This document shows, in pieces, positions 44,252 through 56,611 of a stretch of 64,000 nucleotides of DNA. The stretch's first letter is position 1. Every line of letters begins with the position of its first letter. The translations under genes were made by a program, and so were the position numbers. This DNA is from Gentiana macrophylla (lineage: Eukaryota; Streptophyta; Magnoliopsida; Gentianales; Gentianaceae), in contig JAOBSW010001042.1 of the NCBI GenBank assembly GCA_026214975.1, positions 23,118 through 87,117 of the forward strand. Direction: 5' to 3'. The notes beneath the pieces were generated by a model, which did no database searches, was not told where the DNA came from, and worked only from the letters and a program-made list of their open reading frames with translations.

Positions 44252-44288
<37 letters not shown>
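44040..44288. repeat. TTTTATAAA-rich repeat and A-tract in the Athila interior
   Basis: The word TTTTATAAA or TTATAAAATT recurs about fifteen times over 200 bp, ending in an A-tract of about 35 bases (44254-44288). It is non-coding spacer between integrase and the third region. Confidence 0.75.
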
Positions 44289-44292
<4 letters not shown>

Positions 44293-44689
44293 GCACATGG
44301 ACCGATCCGCCATTAATCGGACCGGTCCGGGACAAGGTTAACCTAAAAGCGGAAACAACCCCTTCTTCTTCATTTCTCCTATTTTGTTCTAAAGCAGGCG
44401 CCCCACCCCCAAACCCCACTAAATCAAATTTTTTTCAAACTTTACCACAAATTCACCCCACACTACACTACCACTCAATTTCTTTCTATTTTTATCTCCT
44501 CTCTTCAACACAAGTGAAGAATTTGAAAAAGATCAAACACAAGCTCCATTTCATCCCGGAGGCTTATACGACTTTTCCGGCCACTTTTCACGGTTTTGTT
44601 CATTATAAGGTATAATTTGTTTACTCTAGTTGTCAATTTCATAATTTTATAATTTTTAGATTTATTTTCAACTGTTTTGAATTTTTCGT

Positions 44690-46250
44690 GTTGTGACATT
44701 TTATTTTGTGTTGTTTTTCTGTTGATTTTATTGTTGTTTTGCCAATTCAATATCGTAGAATGGCCTCATCCAGTCGAAAAATCTCTAAGAAAAGAAAGCC
44801 TAATATTCAATAGAAGTACCGGTCGTAGAATTAAGAGATTTAACACCGGAAGAAGAATCACATTAGTTTCTTTGCTTCTGACTTCACCTCAAGCTAAGAA
44901 TGCTTATAGGAATATCTATAGTAAATGTGGAGTTGTGTTGGAAAGAGGCTTGGATTTTGATGACTTAGGAGAGAAGGTTAGGCGTATTTTTTGCGAGACG
45001 CCAATGGTTGGATTTTGCACTCGGAGGACAGGAGAGATCAATACTACCTTAGTGGCGAGAATTTTATGCGTTTTGTCTACTTTGACACCCACCGAGGGTA
45101 GTATGATGAAAGTCTATTCCCTTAGGTCTAGACATGTTTCTTTTAGTCCGGGCCGATTAATCTTTGTTTTAGGAGTAGAAGTTTTTCCGGATGAAGAAGA
45201 TTATAGAAATTTGTTTATGGATTAGATGATCCTGCTATGTATGAAGTGCATTGCCTCAGAGAGCTCGAGAGGAGTTTGATGCTACAAAGCAGAGTGGGTG
45301 GACAATGATTTAATTATGGGAAATGTTTTAGAGATCCGAGGGCAATCAAAAGATTTTTGAGCCATACTCTCATCCCACTACCAAACACACCGCTTTGGTA
45401 AAGAGGATTTATGCATTACTTGGGCGATGATTCATGATGTTAAGGTGGATGTGGGGAAAATTATGTATAGAAGGGTTTCGAGTTTATTGTTACTTGCCAA
45501 GGCGAGGAGTCACATGTACTTTCTGGCTTTATTTGGATTTATGTCGTAGATCGGAGTTCCTTTCCTGCCTAACGACAAGTTGATGATGGCGAGATGAGTC
45601 CACGATAGGCCCTAGTCTGAGGAGGTCTCAGGAGGTTCGATAGACTCGATAGTTAGGCGTAGTACCCCCACCGGCTCCTTGGTTCCACCGGGCCAAAGCA
45701 TTTTCATCTTTTTCGACGAGCAGGTGAGACTTCTCTCCCAAACACCATTACCTACGATATGTTTCAATCCTTAGTATCGGATGTAGCCGAGGGCAGGCTA
45801 ATATGGCTTTGTTTCTTTGGCGAGTAAGCGGTGGAGTGATGATTTACGTAGAGGATCTTTGAGACACGAAGCGAGATGCATCTTGATCCTTCTTTCGATA
45901 GAAGCGCCTATCCATGTCAATCTAACAACCCGTATACGTTACGAGAATGGATAGCACCTATTCCACCATCTCGAGCTTTCATCATATGCCAAATCCTTTT
46001 GGAAGCCGCCTAGTGGTCGTGGTGTCTTTTATACTGAGTTCTGGGTCTTTGTTACATCTAGGCCCGGGAGGATTTTCAGATTTTGCAAGGATGACGTCAA
46101 GTATGAGTTCGATGGATCTCGATTGATTCGATTCGGATCACGACTACGTTTCCACGACCGATTCGTCATCGATTCCAAGTATGAATGATCCGATTTACAT
46201 CGCCGCCGACGATGATGATGTTGACATTGTTTGATTTTAAACAACTTTTA
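44690..46250 (+). pseudogene. Athila third region (ATHILA ORF-1-like)
   Basis: Downstream of integrase. A start at 44760 gives MASSSRKISKKRKPNIQ then a stop, while the neighbouring frame continues open to 45225 with AKNAYRNIYSKCGVVLERGL, GFCTRRTGEINTTLVARILC and VEVFPDEEDYRNL. This composition and position match the ATHILA ORF-1 family of plant transposon proteins, whose function is not known; an env-like role has been proposed for the region. The remainder to 46250 is broken. Confidence 0.65.
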
Positions 46251-48878
46251 TCATTTCTAAACATTTTATATTTATTTAATTTATTTTACGTATTTTAATT
46301 TTAGTTGATAAGTTTGCTAGTTTAACAAGTTTTCGATTTCATTAATCATATTTTGTCGTAGTCGTAGATTTATTTTTAATAGTATTTAAATATTTCATAA
46401 AAATATAATAAAAATCAAAATTCTAAAAATATATTTATTATTCGCGTGTCGTATTAGGTGTGTCGTTTTATCCGTAAACTTTAAATCATCTTTATAGCTT
46501 TTAAAATAGCTTGAAGTCTATTAAAGTGCACAAAGCGAACTTGAATTTTACAACCTTCATACGGTAAAAATATTTTAAGGCCGGACCGGTCCGCCATTTT
46601 CGAGATCGGTCCGGGAATAAAAGCTATTTGAGTCATGTTGAGAGTTCTAATGTGCGACCACGTACACTCTCAATTTTGTCCATTTAAGCCGAGAGTAAGT
46701 CGAGAGTAAAACAATCTATACATTCACTCTTTTACTTTTACCTTTCTATCTGTGATTTCTTTTCATCTGTTTCAACTAAAATGTCCAACCGATCATCACC
46801 ATGATCAATTCATACGATCCGGAGGCGGTTGATGTTTTTATCCCGAGTCTAGTGCTTCAAATGTTAATTTGTTGGTGAATGCGAGGTTTGCAAATTCTCC
46901 TATATTGATGGAAAGGGTATCAATTTTGAAAAAATTGATCGATTCGGAAGGATTTAATTGAGACTCAAGGATGGAAAAAAATTTGTTAAGCAACCTCGAG
47001 GAAGAATTAATGTTTCTATTGTTGGGAATTTTATTGACTCTTTTTCATTATTCATTACGGTAGATCCGTCACTGACTTATATCATTGATTCGTGGTACAC
47101 TTATTCACTGTCACCTCATATTATCAATCATATCTACGAGATACCGATTTTCAATCAAATCCATAATCTTCATTATGAATATCAATGGGGATTAGGAACT
47201 CTTGTCATGTTGTTAACTATGTCACGGAAGCTTTTCCATATCTGTTTCGAGTTCGATCAAAATTACGACTCTACCACTTGACTCTGCTGCTCATCGAGAG
47301 CATGGAAACACTTCATTAACTCACGAGTCTATCCGACTAGTGACTTTGCATGGGTTAGTGATAGTGAGATACTACATTGTTTGCATTGATAAGCTGGAGC
47401 TTATGTGGTGGGGATTTTGATTTTTAGAACGGCGGCGATAAACTTTGCGAGTGGAGCGGTATAATAATGGAAGGCCGATGCCTTTTGCTTGGTTAATTTC
47501 AAGGTTATGTATTCATTTGAATGAAGTCCCGAAATTGCTTACGATGAGATATATCCGTCTCGTGATTGTCGTAGAGGATTGCTACCGGTAGAGAATCGGG
47601 TTGTTCGTCAACTATTTAAGATAGTTGTTAGTGGTTTTATTTAATTTAGTTTAAGTTTGGTTTGCTTTAATAAGTTAAAGTTGCTTAAGGTTAGTAAGTT
47701 AATAGTAAGTTTGTTTTATTTTTAGTACTGTAATAGTTTCTTTTTGTTTAATATATATGTTGTTTGATTTTAATATATGTGTGTTATCGATGTTTATAAC
47801 GATCATCTATAATTTTAATTTAATTTTCGAACCTACTTTTTCATACTTATTGAACATCGGGACGATGTCAATTAAAGTAAGTGGGGAGTAGAGTTAGGTT
47901 TGAAAATTTCATTAAAATACCAAAAAAAAAATTAAAAATAATTATAAAATATAACCTTTTTCATATAAATTAGTACTTTAATTACTTATTTCTTAGTTTT
48001 AATTTTTCTTGAATAATTTAAGTTGGTTAATATATGAATAAAAATGATATAATTGAGAGGATTAATCTTTGATTTAGTAAAATATATTAGATATATAATG
48101 AATATGTTTTATATCTTTTATAAGATTTTTAAGATTTTGAGTATGTATAACTAAATAATTTTTATCAAATATTTCTTTTATGGAATTATTCAAGTAATTT
48201 TTATATTTATAAATAAATTTTTAGATAATTTTCTTTTTAAGATTAATTATGAATTTGGAATCAAAAATTAGGAATGATGATTTTTGGGTACCACAAAAAT
48301 ATAACTATAGCCAAATAACCTACCTGAATAAAATTTCCAATTTTTGACCCCACCTCAGCCTTTTAAAGAGTGATCAAGACCTCACTCGGAATTTTAGCCA
48401 TTTTGATTAAACTAGAAATTTCCGATCCTTAGCTTATTTTGGTCTACATTTCTTTGCATTCTTCGAGTTTGTACGTACTTATGAGAGGAGATGATGATGA
48501 GAAAAAGTTAAGAGTTGAGAAAAATGGTATATCTTTGAGATTGGAATGAGTTCGGATATGTTAGTGTTTTATGGAAAATTTTTTTGAATTAAAGCACCAT
48601 TTTTACACGAGAATAAATCGAATATCAAGTATCTTCCCTATCTTTGATCGACCAAATATATGTCGATGATAGTAGTCCAAGGTAGGGATTATCTCGAAAT
48701 GTCCTATTCTTTGAGAATGAAGGCATAAGTCGAATCAAAAGATCTCAAGAATGATTACGTGTTTAGGAAACCGGACTCGTAATTTTAGATCGAAAGAGTA
48801 GTACTCCGATCAATCTTGATGAAGCAATGCTTGTGAATTTGATTATTTACACACACTCACGCTTTAGTTCTTAATGTA

Positions 48879-48919
<41 letters not shown>

Positions 48920-49384
48920 GAGAGAAAATCGAAAAATAGTTGAAATAAAAGGATGTTCTTAATCGAAGGCTGTTTTTGATCAAGAATGTGAAGAGCGTAG
49001 ATGCGTCTGACTTACATCTTTCTCTTTTGATTTCCTTTTCTATCTTTTCGATTAACCAATGTCCTATCCTAATATATTAAGCCAATGTGTCTTCTATTTG
49101 ACTTAGTTAATGATTAGAAATTGTAATAATCACAGAGAGAAAGTATTTCTATTATTTTATTTATATTTACGAATTATTGCATGCATGTTTCCATCTAATT
49201 CATATTTGATACTTAATTCATTTAAGTTGTATAATCTCCCTTTCTTAAATTTCTATAAAATTTATAAATTATATGTTTGTAATATTGATTGATATATATT
49301 ACTTTTGAAATTTTAATCGATCAATTATATTATCTCATTATTTATATATTATCGCTTATTTTTTTCAGGGACGATCAAAAGTTT
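46251..49384. other. Non-coding Athila interior between third region and polypurine tract
   Basis: Contains another near-palindrome pair at 46583-46614 followed by an ATG-rich stretch with a short frame (46958-47281) whose product I do not recognise, then AT-rich spacer, and an A-tract at 48880-48914. No further domain seen. Confidence 0.5.
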
Positions 49385-49399
49385 AAGTGGGGAGTAATT
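49385..49399 (+). other. Polypurine tract
   Basis: AAGTGGGGAGTAATT immediately precedes the 3' LTR start TGATG. It would prime second-strand synthesis. Confidence 0.85.
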
Positions 49400-51382
49400 T
49401 GATGTATTATTTTTATATGATTGAATTTACGTGATTTTATTATGTTTTGTTGACAAATTCTATGTAAAATATCTAAAATTATGATATAATTAGTATAAAA
49501 TATTAATCTTTGTAGTTTAGTATAGTTAGTAGTAAAAGTTAGTATTTATAATAAAAGTTGTAGTTTTGTCACGGTTTTAGTAATCGGAATATTGTGTCTA
49601 TTTTTACGGGTATTTTGTGTTTATTTCATTCTGAGAATCCTAATATGAATGAAATCCCGAGTAGTATCGACACTTTTGAAGTCAATACAAGTCGGTGAAA
49701 GGAAGTTATAAAGCGTCACACGATATAAATGATCGAGGAATAATTGTTTTAAATCTCGAAAAGGGCGTATAATACAAATGGCTCATCGAGAGTATGTTTT
49801 ACGAAGAAGTGGTCTTGATGAAAGTTGTAGAGAATTTAACGAGCTTTTCAACGGAAGTTCGATTATGTCATTCGATATCGAGAATTCAAATTACGATTTT
49901 TAGAAGATTAAGCGTGTAATTATATATAATTATATATATAATTACACAGCACACAATAATGATTATGTGTAACATGGGGAACATGTTGAGGACAAGCTGA
50001 AATGATTAGCATCATTACACCGGACCGATCCGCAAATTTTCGAGGACCGGTCCGGGAAGGGAAAATCTATAAAAGGGAGCATCGAGAGTTCATTTGGAGG
50101 TGTACCAAATTATATATATAAACCATATTCTATATATATAACTCTTTCCCTCTTTCTTTTTATAGTTGTAAATAGGCCTTATGCCAAAATAATGTAGTAG
50201 TAGTACGGTAATAATGTTCGGGAAATTCTCGAAGGTTAAATTGTTCTTTGAAATCGTTGTAAAATCCGGAAAAAGCGATTTACGAGTAAAGTGATTATGT
50301 CGGGTAATTTCTATAATAATTATGTTTATGTTTGTCATTTTCTTCTTTTTAGTTTTTATAATGTTATTAGGCTAGATCTAATAACTAGCCAAAGTTATGT
50401 AATTATATTATTTTGATCTTTTCGGTAATGGAATGATGTTAAAATAAAAATGACTAAAATTGAGTAAAATGAATCTTTTTCTATTTATTTCACGTAATGA
50501 TAACATATTCGGAATGAAGTAATCAATCATAATGAATACTACATATAACTGGCGATGAACCGACCGGAGAAGTCGAGGATATGAGTAAAAATAGAAAACC
50601 GGAGGGTAAAAATGGCGTCGATTAACGGAATCCTATTTCCTACCGAAGGCGATTTGTCCAATAAAACAAATCTTATTAAAATTTGTACTCGAGATCTTAA
50701 TAATGTTAAAATCACGTTTAATTGAAACTACATCGTTTGTATTAAATCGATCCGCTTGACAACCGGAGCCTCTTGAATAACATCGGCCATTTGACAAATG
50801 GAATCACCTCTTTTATCCGGGGTAGATTTGTACTCAAGCACTGTTTTGACTAACTAAGTTTAGCATGGGGCGGTTGTGGACCTTGGGTGATGACTTTTGA
50901 CATATGACAATTTCATACGCTCGTGTGAGGAGGAATTGTTGACATTAGAGTACACCGTTTCATTCACTCAATTGGACCTAAAAGGAAGATCGAACACATT
51001 CCATTAATCTTGAAAAGATCATATAATTTGATTACATATACTTTGGTTAGTCAGGTTATATATTATATTTTGGTATCTATATATTTATATATCTATATAT
51101 ATTATATTAGAATAACTTTTAAATTACGCATTTATTTTATGTTGGTTAGAGTAAAGTAGTAATGTCTGTGTTATAAAATTGCGGTTTAGATCGAGTTAAT
51201 AGCAGACTCTTTGGTATTTAACCACACTTAAAAGAATTACCACTTTTTCCCCGAGGATTCGACACGACTCACCACTTTATCACTACAATTTGACCCGGTA
51301 CTTTGCCGGTTAGGATCCGTCTAACCTAGAAAAGGTCTGTCCCCTTCTTGACGCCGTTTAAGGTGCAGTTTTAGTGACGTCA
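49400..51382 (+). repeat. 3' LTR of the Athila element
   Basis: 1983 bp, starts TGATGTATTATTTTTATATG and ends GTGACGTCA, then the target duplication TCTAT. It carries the same motif pair (50022 and 50044) and TATA box as the 5' copy. Confidence 0.95.
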
Positions 51383-51387
51383 TCTAT

Positions 51388-53166
51388 CGAGAGAAGGAAG
51401 ACTAAAACCATTCCTCATGTCCTCAAGCGTACTAGTACCACACCTCCCGAGGACTCTACAAACAAGCATTTGCCTCAACAATAAGATATTATCTCTCCAC
51501 CTAAAGTTGATGACAAACCAATTGCTCTTAGGAAAGGTAAGAGGCTGTGCACTAAACATCCCATTTATACTTTTATGTCCTATGATAAACTGTCCCCTGC
51601 ATTCTGTTTATTTACCAAAAGTTTAGATAAATAGTGTATCCCTAAAAATATTCGTGAAGCCCTCAATGACCCTAACTGGAAGAGTGCTATTAAAACTGAG
51701 ATGTCTGCCCTAATCAGTAATCATACTTGGGATTTGACTACTTTGCCACCAGGAAAAAGACCAGTAAGCTGTAAATGGTTGTTCAATATTAAGTATAATG
51801 CTGATGGTAGCTTAAACAAGTATAAAGCTAGACTTGTTGCTAAAGGATTCACATAGACCTATGGCCTGGATTATAAGGAGACCTTTGCCCCTGTAGCCAA
51901 ACTGAACTCTGTTAGATTCTACTATCATTAGTAGTACATTTTGATTGGCCTTTATTTCAGATAGATATAAAAAATGCTTTCCTCAATGGAGACTTGGAAG
52001 AGGAAGTGTTCATGACCATACCACCTGGAGTTGAGAATCCTAGCAATAAAGGAAAAGTATGCAAACTCGAGAAAATCTCTCTGTATGGCTTAAAGCGATC
52101 CACATAGGGCATGGTTTGGTAGGCTTACTTTCATTGTTAAGAATGCCGATTATACTCAATGCAACTCTGATCACACTATGTTTGTTAAAGTCACCAATGG
52201 TAAACGATCCATACTAATCGTCTATGTGGATGACATTATCCTGACAGGTGAAGATCATGTTGAAATACAGAAGTTAAAGAACCTGCTAGCTATAGTGTTT
52301 GAAGTCAAAGACTTGGGCAACTTGAAGTACTTCCGGGCATGGAAATTGCTAGAACAAGTGAAGGCATTTCTGTTTCACAGAGGAAATACATCATTGACCT
52401 AAACAGAGGATGTTAGGATGCAAGCCTGCAATTTCTCCAATTGACCGGGTGTAAAGCTTGTACATGGGGCCAAGTCATCCATAAGGAAAGGTATCAAAAG
52501 GCTGGTAGGGAAACTCATCTATCTTTCCTATACCAGACCAGGCATCTCTTATGCTGTTAGTATGGTCAGTTAGTTCATTCTACAACCAACTAAGGAGCAT
52601 TGGGATGCTGTTTATAGAAGCCTGAGATATCTCAAGATGACCCCAGGACAAGGCCTCTACTTTAAGAAATCAACCAACAGAGCGAGAGTTATCACACATC
52701 GATGCAGATTAGGCGGCGATCCTGTGACGATGAAGGCCCACCATCAAGCTCTTGCTCCTACATTTGGGGCAATCTTGTTACATGGAGAAGTAAAAAGCAA
52801 CCTGCTGCCTCCAGAAGTAGTGCAGAGGCCGAACTCAGGGCATTAGTACTTGGTGTTTGTGAAGGTTTGTGGCTTAAAAGGGTTCTCAATGAACTAAGGA
52901 TTTCTCTTACTTTACCTATCACCCTCTACTGTGACAATAATTCTGCACTATGCATGGCTGAGAACCCCATCCACCATGACAAAACTAAACATGTGGATAT
53001 TGACAGACACTTCATCAAAGAAAAAAATCGAAAACAAGATCATTACTCTCCAACATGTGTCCTCTCAAAATCAGAATGCCGACATTAGGACCAAGGCTAT
53101 ACCTCCTCAATCCTTGAGTCAACTATGTTCCAAGCTAGTTCTATCAACATCTACAACCTAGCTTGC
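51388..53166 (+). pseudogene. Copia polyprotein remnant (RT and RNase H), right of the Athila insertion
   Basis: Ty1/copia order is visible: a linker, then NWKSAIKTEMSALISNHTWD (51679), KARLVAKGF, the catalytic box IVYVDDIILTGEDH (52217-52258), EVKDLGNLKYF, and RNase H with RSSAEAELRALVLGVCEGLW, YCDNNSALCMAENP and HVDIDRHFIKE. In-frame stops (for example after AKGFT) and frame changes show that it is inactive. Domains upstream of RT (gag, protease, integrase) are missing, either truncated earlier or lost left of 35241. A polypurine-like GCGAGGGG leads to the LTR. Confidence 0.9.
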
Positions 53167-53172
53167 GAGGGG

Positions 53173-53707
53173 TGTAGAAATTATATCATAATTTATCATG
53201 CTTTATCTTATTATGTATTAAACATATTAATGGGATATCTTATTCCCTTAATATGTTTTAGTTATGGTTTCCCACCTTATCTAACCGTTAGATTCTTTAT
53301 GATTTAGCTGGCTGTTATATTCTGCTGCTGCTGTATTAATCACCATCCAAACCCCTAGACTCCCCAAGTGTAACCTTGTAATCTATTTAAGCTCATCTCT
53401 ATCTCATAATATTATAGAAGAGTTCTCTCCTTTTTACTCTATCTTTTCTTATTCCCTTAATATGTTTTAGTTATTGTTTCCTACCTAATTATCCAGCCGT
53501 TAGATTCTTTATGATTTAGCCGGCTGTTATAGTTGGCAGACACAACATTTAATGTTGTTGTCTGCCTGTCTGCTGCTGTATTAATCACCATCCAAACCCC
53601 TAGACTCCCCAAGTGTAATCATGTAATCTATTTGAGCTCATCTCTATCTCATAATAATATAGAAGAGTTCTTTCTCCTTTTTACTCTATTTTTTCTCAAA
53701 CTCTTCA
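53173..53707 (+). repeat. 3' LTR of the copia element, with internal duplication
   Basis: Starts TGTAGAAATTATATCATA after the polypurine tract and ends CTCAAACTCTTCA. Most of it is a head-to-tail duplication with a period of about 209 bp (from 53241 and from 53450), each copy with TTAGATTCTTTATGATTTAG, CCATCCAAACCCCTAGACTC and CTCATCTCTATCTCATAATA. The second copy alone holds a near-perfect inverted repeat GGCAGACACAACAT/ATGTTGTTGTCTGCC (53536-53567). Confidence 0.75.
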
Positions 53708-55007
53708 AGAAGTATAGTGTGTTCAAACATTTTATGGGTGCGTGTTTGTCAATATGTGTTTATGAAAAAAGGGACATGGTTCAGGTGTGTGTGTGCTGTG
53801 AAGTATATAATAGAAGACTAAGCACTACAGGGTTGCATGTATGTACGGTTGTGTGGGTGCAGTGGTAATGCTCTTGACAAGGCGTGACTACTCATATCAG
53901 TTCAAGTACATTCAATAGCTTTATGTTATTTTGTCTCATATTACTCATTATATCACTTCTCAGTATATAACTTCATATTCTAATTGAAATCAGTCAAATT
54001 TATTAGTAGCAAATACTACAATTCAGCTATATATGCAGGAAGAGTCGCCATTCGAAATTCAACCAATCATTCATATACATGTTAGGAAAACATGTTCGGG
54101 GTTGCATTACATCAAGTTATAAAGGATGAAAACTTGGACAAAATGCATCATTATATATAGCTAAAAACAGAGCACCACAAGCATTCGTGCTGTACTTGAA
54201 CAAAAGAGAACTTAGCCTTCTTTTTATGGGGAACAGTTTAGGCTGGCAGCAAAAACAATTACTTAAAAAAGTAGCAAGTCGTCTTGTTTCCGGTTTGACA
54301 GTAGCAAGTGCTTCCTAACAGTAGTCAGTCTTCGATTGCAATTGCATTAAATAAGAAAGTTCTTCACCTGCCATGTTACCATGTAAATAAAGATTTTAAT
54401 CAGCTTACTAGTTAATTGAGAGTAGTAAAAAAAAAAAAGAAGATAATTGCAGAAGCTTAATTATAGAGATGTGACCAATTTTATGTTTAAACTTCAACAT
54501 GCCCCTGACGTACGTGTGAGGAGCCAATTAAAGCGGCGAGAAATTTAACTAAGCTCGCAGATGACATCAATAAATGATTCCCAGATAAACCTTGGTGCTA
54601 GCTGCTACCTTGTAAATGTAGCATCTCCTCACGAAACATAACTACAGCGATTGTGATGTAGTCAGCAGAACAAACCCCGTGTTCTTGACCAATTACCAAT
54701 GAATTAATGTTCATGTAATGAGCAACAAAATATTATATGTTGTGCCATTTAATACTAAGGAAAGAAGTTCATTAAAGAAACCAGCAGGCGACACAAGCCG
54801 ATATTTGAGCAACTAACATATGTGACAAACGACAATACAAACCATATTAAATTGCACAAGAATGAAGTCAAAGTTCATCATTCAAATCACATAAGAACCT
54901 TTCTTATAACCCAAATAAATAAACACAAATACAACATCGCAACATTACCGGTATGCTCGTTATCATTATCCGTAAGTTACCTCAGTTATCCGAGTGCTGG
55001 AATCTCC
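53708..55007. other. Intergenic; right part likely 3' UTR of the F-box gene
   Basis: No gene recognised. GTGCAGTGGTAATGCTCTTGAC at about 53858 resembles a tRNA A-box region, without a B box. The last 200-300 bases before 55008 are probably 3' UTR of the minus-strand F-box gene. Confidence 0.4.
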
Positions 55008-56219
55008 TCAATCACCATGACTCCTCTCCCTGCTGTTATTCTCATCCTCTTCCACAACACAAATGTTGGACTTGCAATTTTTCAGAGAAACAAGACTCAC
55101 CACATGTGAGAAAAACATCGTGTTAGGCCTATATGTTTGTCCAAAGTTTCTAAAAGTTCCTAGTTTGAGATTACAGACATATAATCTTTTATCTGAAAGA
55201 ACTATCAACTCTCCACCATGAAAAGCTAATGCTGTATTTAGAGCAAATGGTGTATTTGAGATTTTCAGATCACCATTGATGATGTAGTTAGAGCTTGTCC
55301 ACAATTGCTCCCCATCATCTTTCAATGTCCATATATTGATCTCGACCAACTCTTCGTTTATAACAACTTCAACTACAGATACAACACCATTAATATCAAC
55401 CAGATTCACATTGAAGGTAAAATGTTTCACACTTATAGGTGCTGGACAAGGTATCATCCTGAATTCTTCTTTTTCAATATCATATTCCATGATGTTGCAG
55501 TCAACTATGGTGTCAGAAAAACGATGCGAAGGCTCAACCATCCAATAAAGATACCTACCAATTGATAAAGAGGAAATCTGCGAAATCTTAAGATTTTGGG
55601 TTGGTGGGTTCCCGATATCTCGCCACTTTGGATTAGACTCTAAATTAAGTATCTTGTATTGGTATGTCAATGGTCTAACTGATTGAACTATTCGCCAAAG
55701 GGTGCAGTATTCTTGATGAATAGGATGGAAGAAAACCCCATACACTTCACCCCTAAATGGTTTTGCAGTAATGATCACCGCATTACGGTACACAGGGTTG
55801 TAAATTATGTAATCTGGTCCTCTATAACCTCCACCGGCAACTACTAAACCACTTTGGGAAAAAACCATACCTTCATGTTTCGGTTCGTAGAGTTTGTGAA
55901 TCTTTGACCTCGTTACTGCAGGTTCCCAACATCTGTCTAGCAGACTCCTCTGGCCGCTGTGATCTTCCTTCAAAATCAATGGAAAACTGTGTCGGAAGTG
56001 TGAGTCTGTAAAATCTTTGGTTGAGGTTAAATCCCTCCATACCCTGCAAACACATCGATATCGAAGCACGTCTTTTGCTCGAAGCCAGCTTAAGATATGC
56101 AAAACAACATCATCGGGAAGAATTGATTCATTCGGAGGAAATGTTTCTACTTTCTTACCGAGCTTGAGTTTTCTCCGTTTCCTTCTTAATCCGGAGCTTG
56201 CATCTACCGGCTCGGACAT
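55008..56219 (-). CDS. F-box protein
   Basis: A single-exon frame of 403 residues. F-box proteins are the substrate-choosing subunits of SCF ubiquitin ligases; the F-box binds SKP1-type adaptors. Residues 11-23 are a basic, possibly nuclear-targeting stretch (LRRKRRKLKLGKK). The F-box is at about 33-75 (LPDDVVLHILSWLRAKDVLR, then CVCRVWRDL). The remainder looks like the beta-rich F-box-associated region: GLVVAGGGYRGPDYIIYNP, WMVEPSHRFSDTIVDCN and the closing YVCNLKLGTFRNFG. Substrate unknown. I start at MSEPVDASSG (56219): the frame stays open for 47 more codons upstream, but that part is hydrophobic and unlike this family. No frame break. The upstream 240 bp to 56460 should hold the promoter; no clear TATA was seen. 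Confidence 0.92.
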   Translation of the reverse strand: MSEPVDASSGLRRKRRKLKLGKKVETFPPNESILPDDVVLHILSWLRAKDVLRYRCVCRVWRDLTSTKDFTDSHFRHSFPLILKEDHSGQRSLLDRCWEPAVTRSKIHKLYEPKHEGMVFSQSGLVVAGGGYRGPDYIIYNPVYRNAVIITAKPFRGEVYGVFFHPIHQEYCTLWRIVQSVRPLTYQYKILNLESNPKWRDIGNPPTQNLKISQISSLSIGRYLYWMVEPSHRFSDTIVDCNIMEYDIEKEEFRMIPCPAPISVKHFTFNVNLVDINGVVSVVEVVINEELVEINIWTLKDDGEQLWTSSNYIINGDLKISNTPFALNTALAFHGGELIVLSDKRLYVCNLKLGTFRNFGQTYRPNTMFFSHVVSLVSLKNCKSNICVVEEDENNSRERSHGD

Positions 56220-56611
56220 GGATCTAGCTGAGAGCAGTAAAAAGAAATGCAGATATTTCTGAGGAAAATCAAAGCTTTTGCAGAATAAACGGCCCAAGAG
56301 CAGTAAAAGTATCAAATTGCACCCTACTATTAATGTTTGAAAGACTATTGAGAAGGGCAAAAGTCACCGCTAGGGATTTACTCGGGTTCCTGTGGTTGGA
56401 GACTCGGTTTCGATTCTTCCTCTCCGTAGTTTATTAGGTATTTTGTTTCCCGCCTAAAAAAATGAAAAATAAAAAATAAAAGACTATTAAGAATTTATGT
56501 TCTAAAAGTCGATCATAGAGCTAAAAACTAACTTAGTGTAATTGTATTATGAAGATCGATTTTTGAAAAGTCGTTTTTTTATTTAATAACTATGGAACTG
56601 CTTTCAAAATA

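Larger units (their letters stand above)
35299..51382 (+). mobile_element. Athila-type Ty3/gypsy LTR retrotransposon, complete structure, coding decayed
   Basis: Two LTRs (35299-37274 and 49400-51382, 1976 and 1983 bp) begin TGATG and the 3' copy ends GTCA. The 5-bp target duplication TCTAT is exact (35294-35298, 51383-51387). A primer-binding site for tRNA-Asp follows the 5' LTR and a polypurine tract precedes the 3' LTR. Order inside: gag, protease, reverse transcriptase, RNase H, integrase, then a third region with ATHILA ORF-1-like sequence. This order, the Asp primer and the third region identify the Athila clade. All frames are broken many times. The LTRs differ from each other mainly by short insertions and deletions. 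Confidence 0.95.

Noticed and set aside
53858..53880. tRNA-like A box (GTGCAGTGGTAATGCTCTTG)
   Set aside because: No B box at the proper distance and no cloverleaf could be drawn.
56220..56360. 47-codon upstream extension of the F-box frame
   Set aside because: The extension is strongly hydrophobic, unlike F-box protein N-termini. MSEPVDASSG at 56219 gives a normal start shortly before the basic stretch and the F-box.
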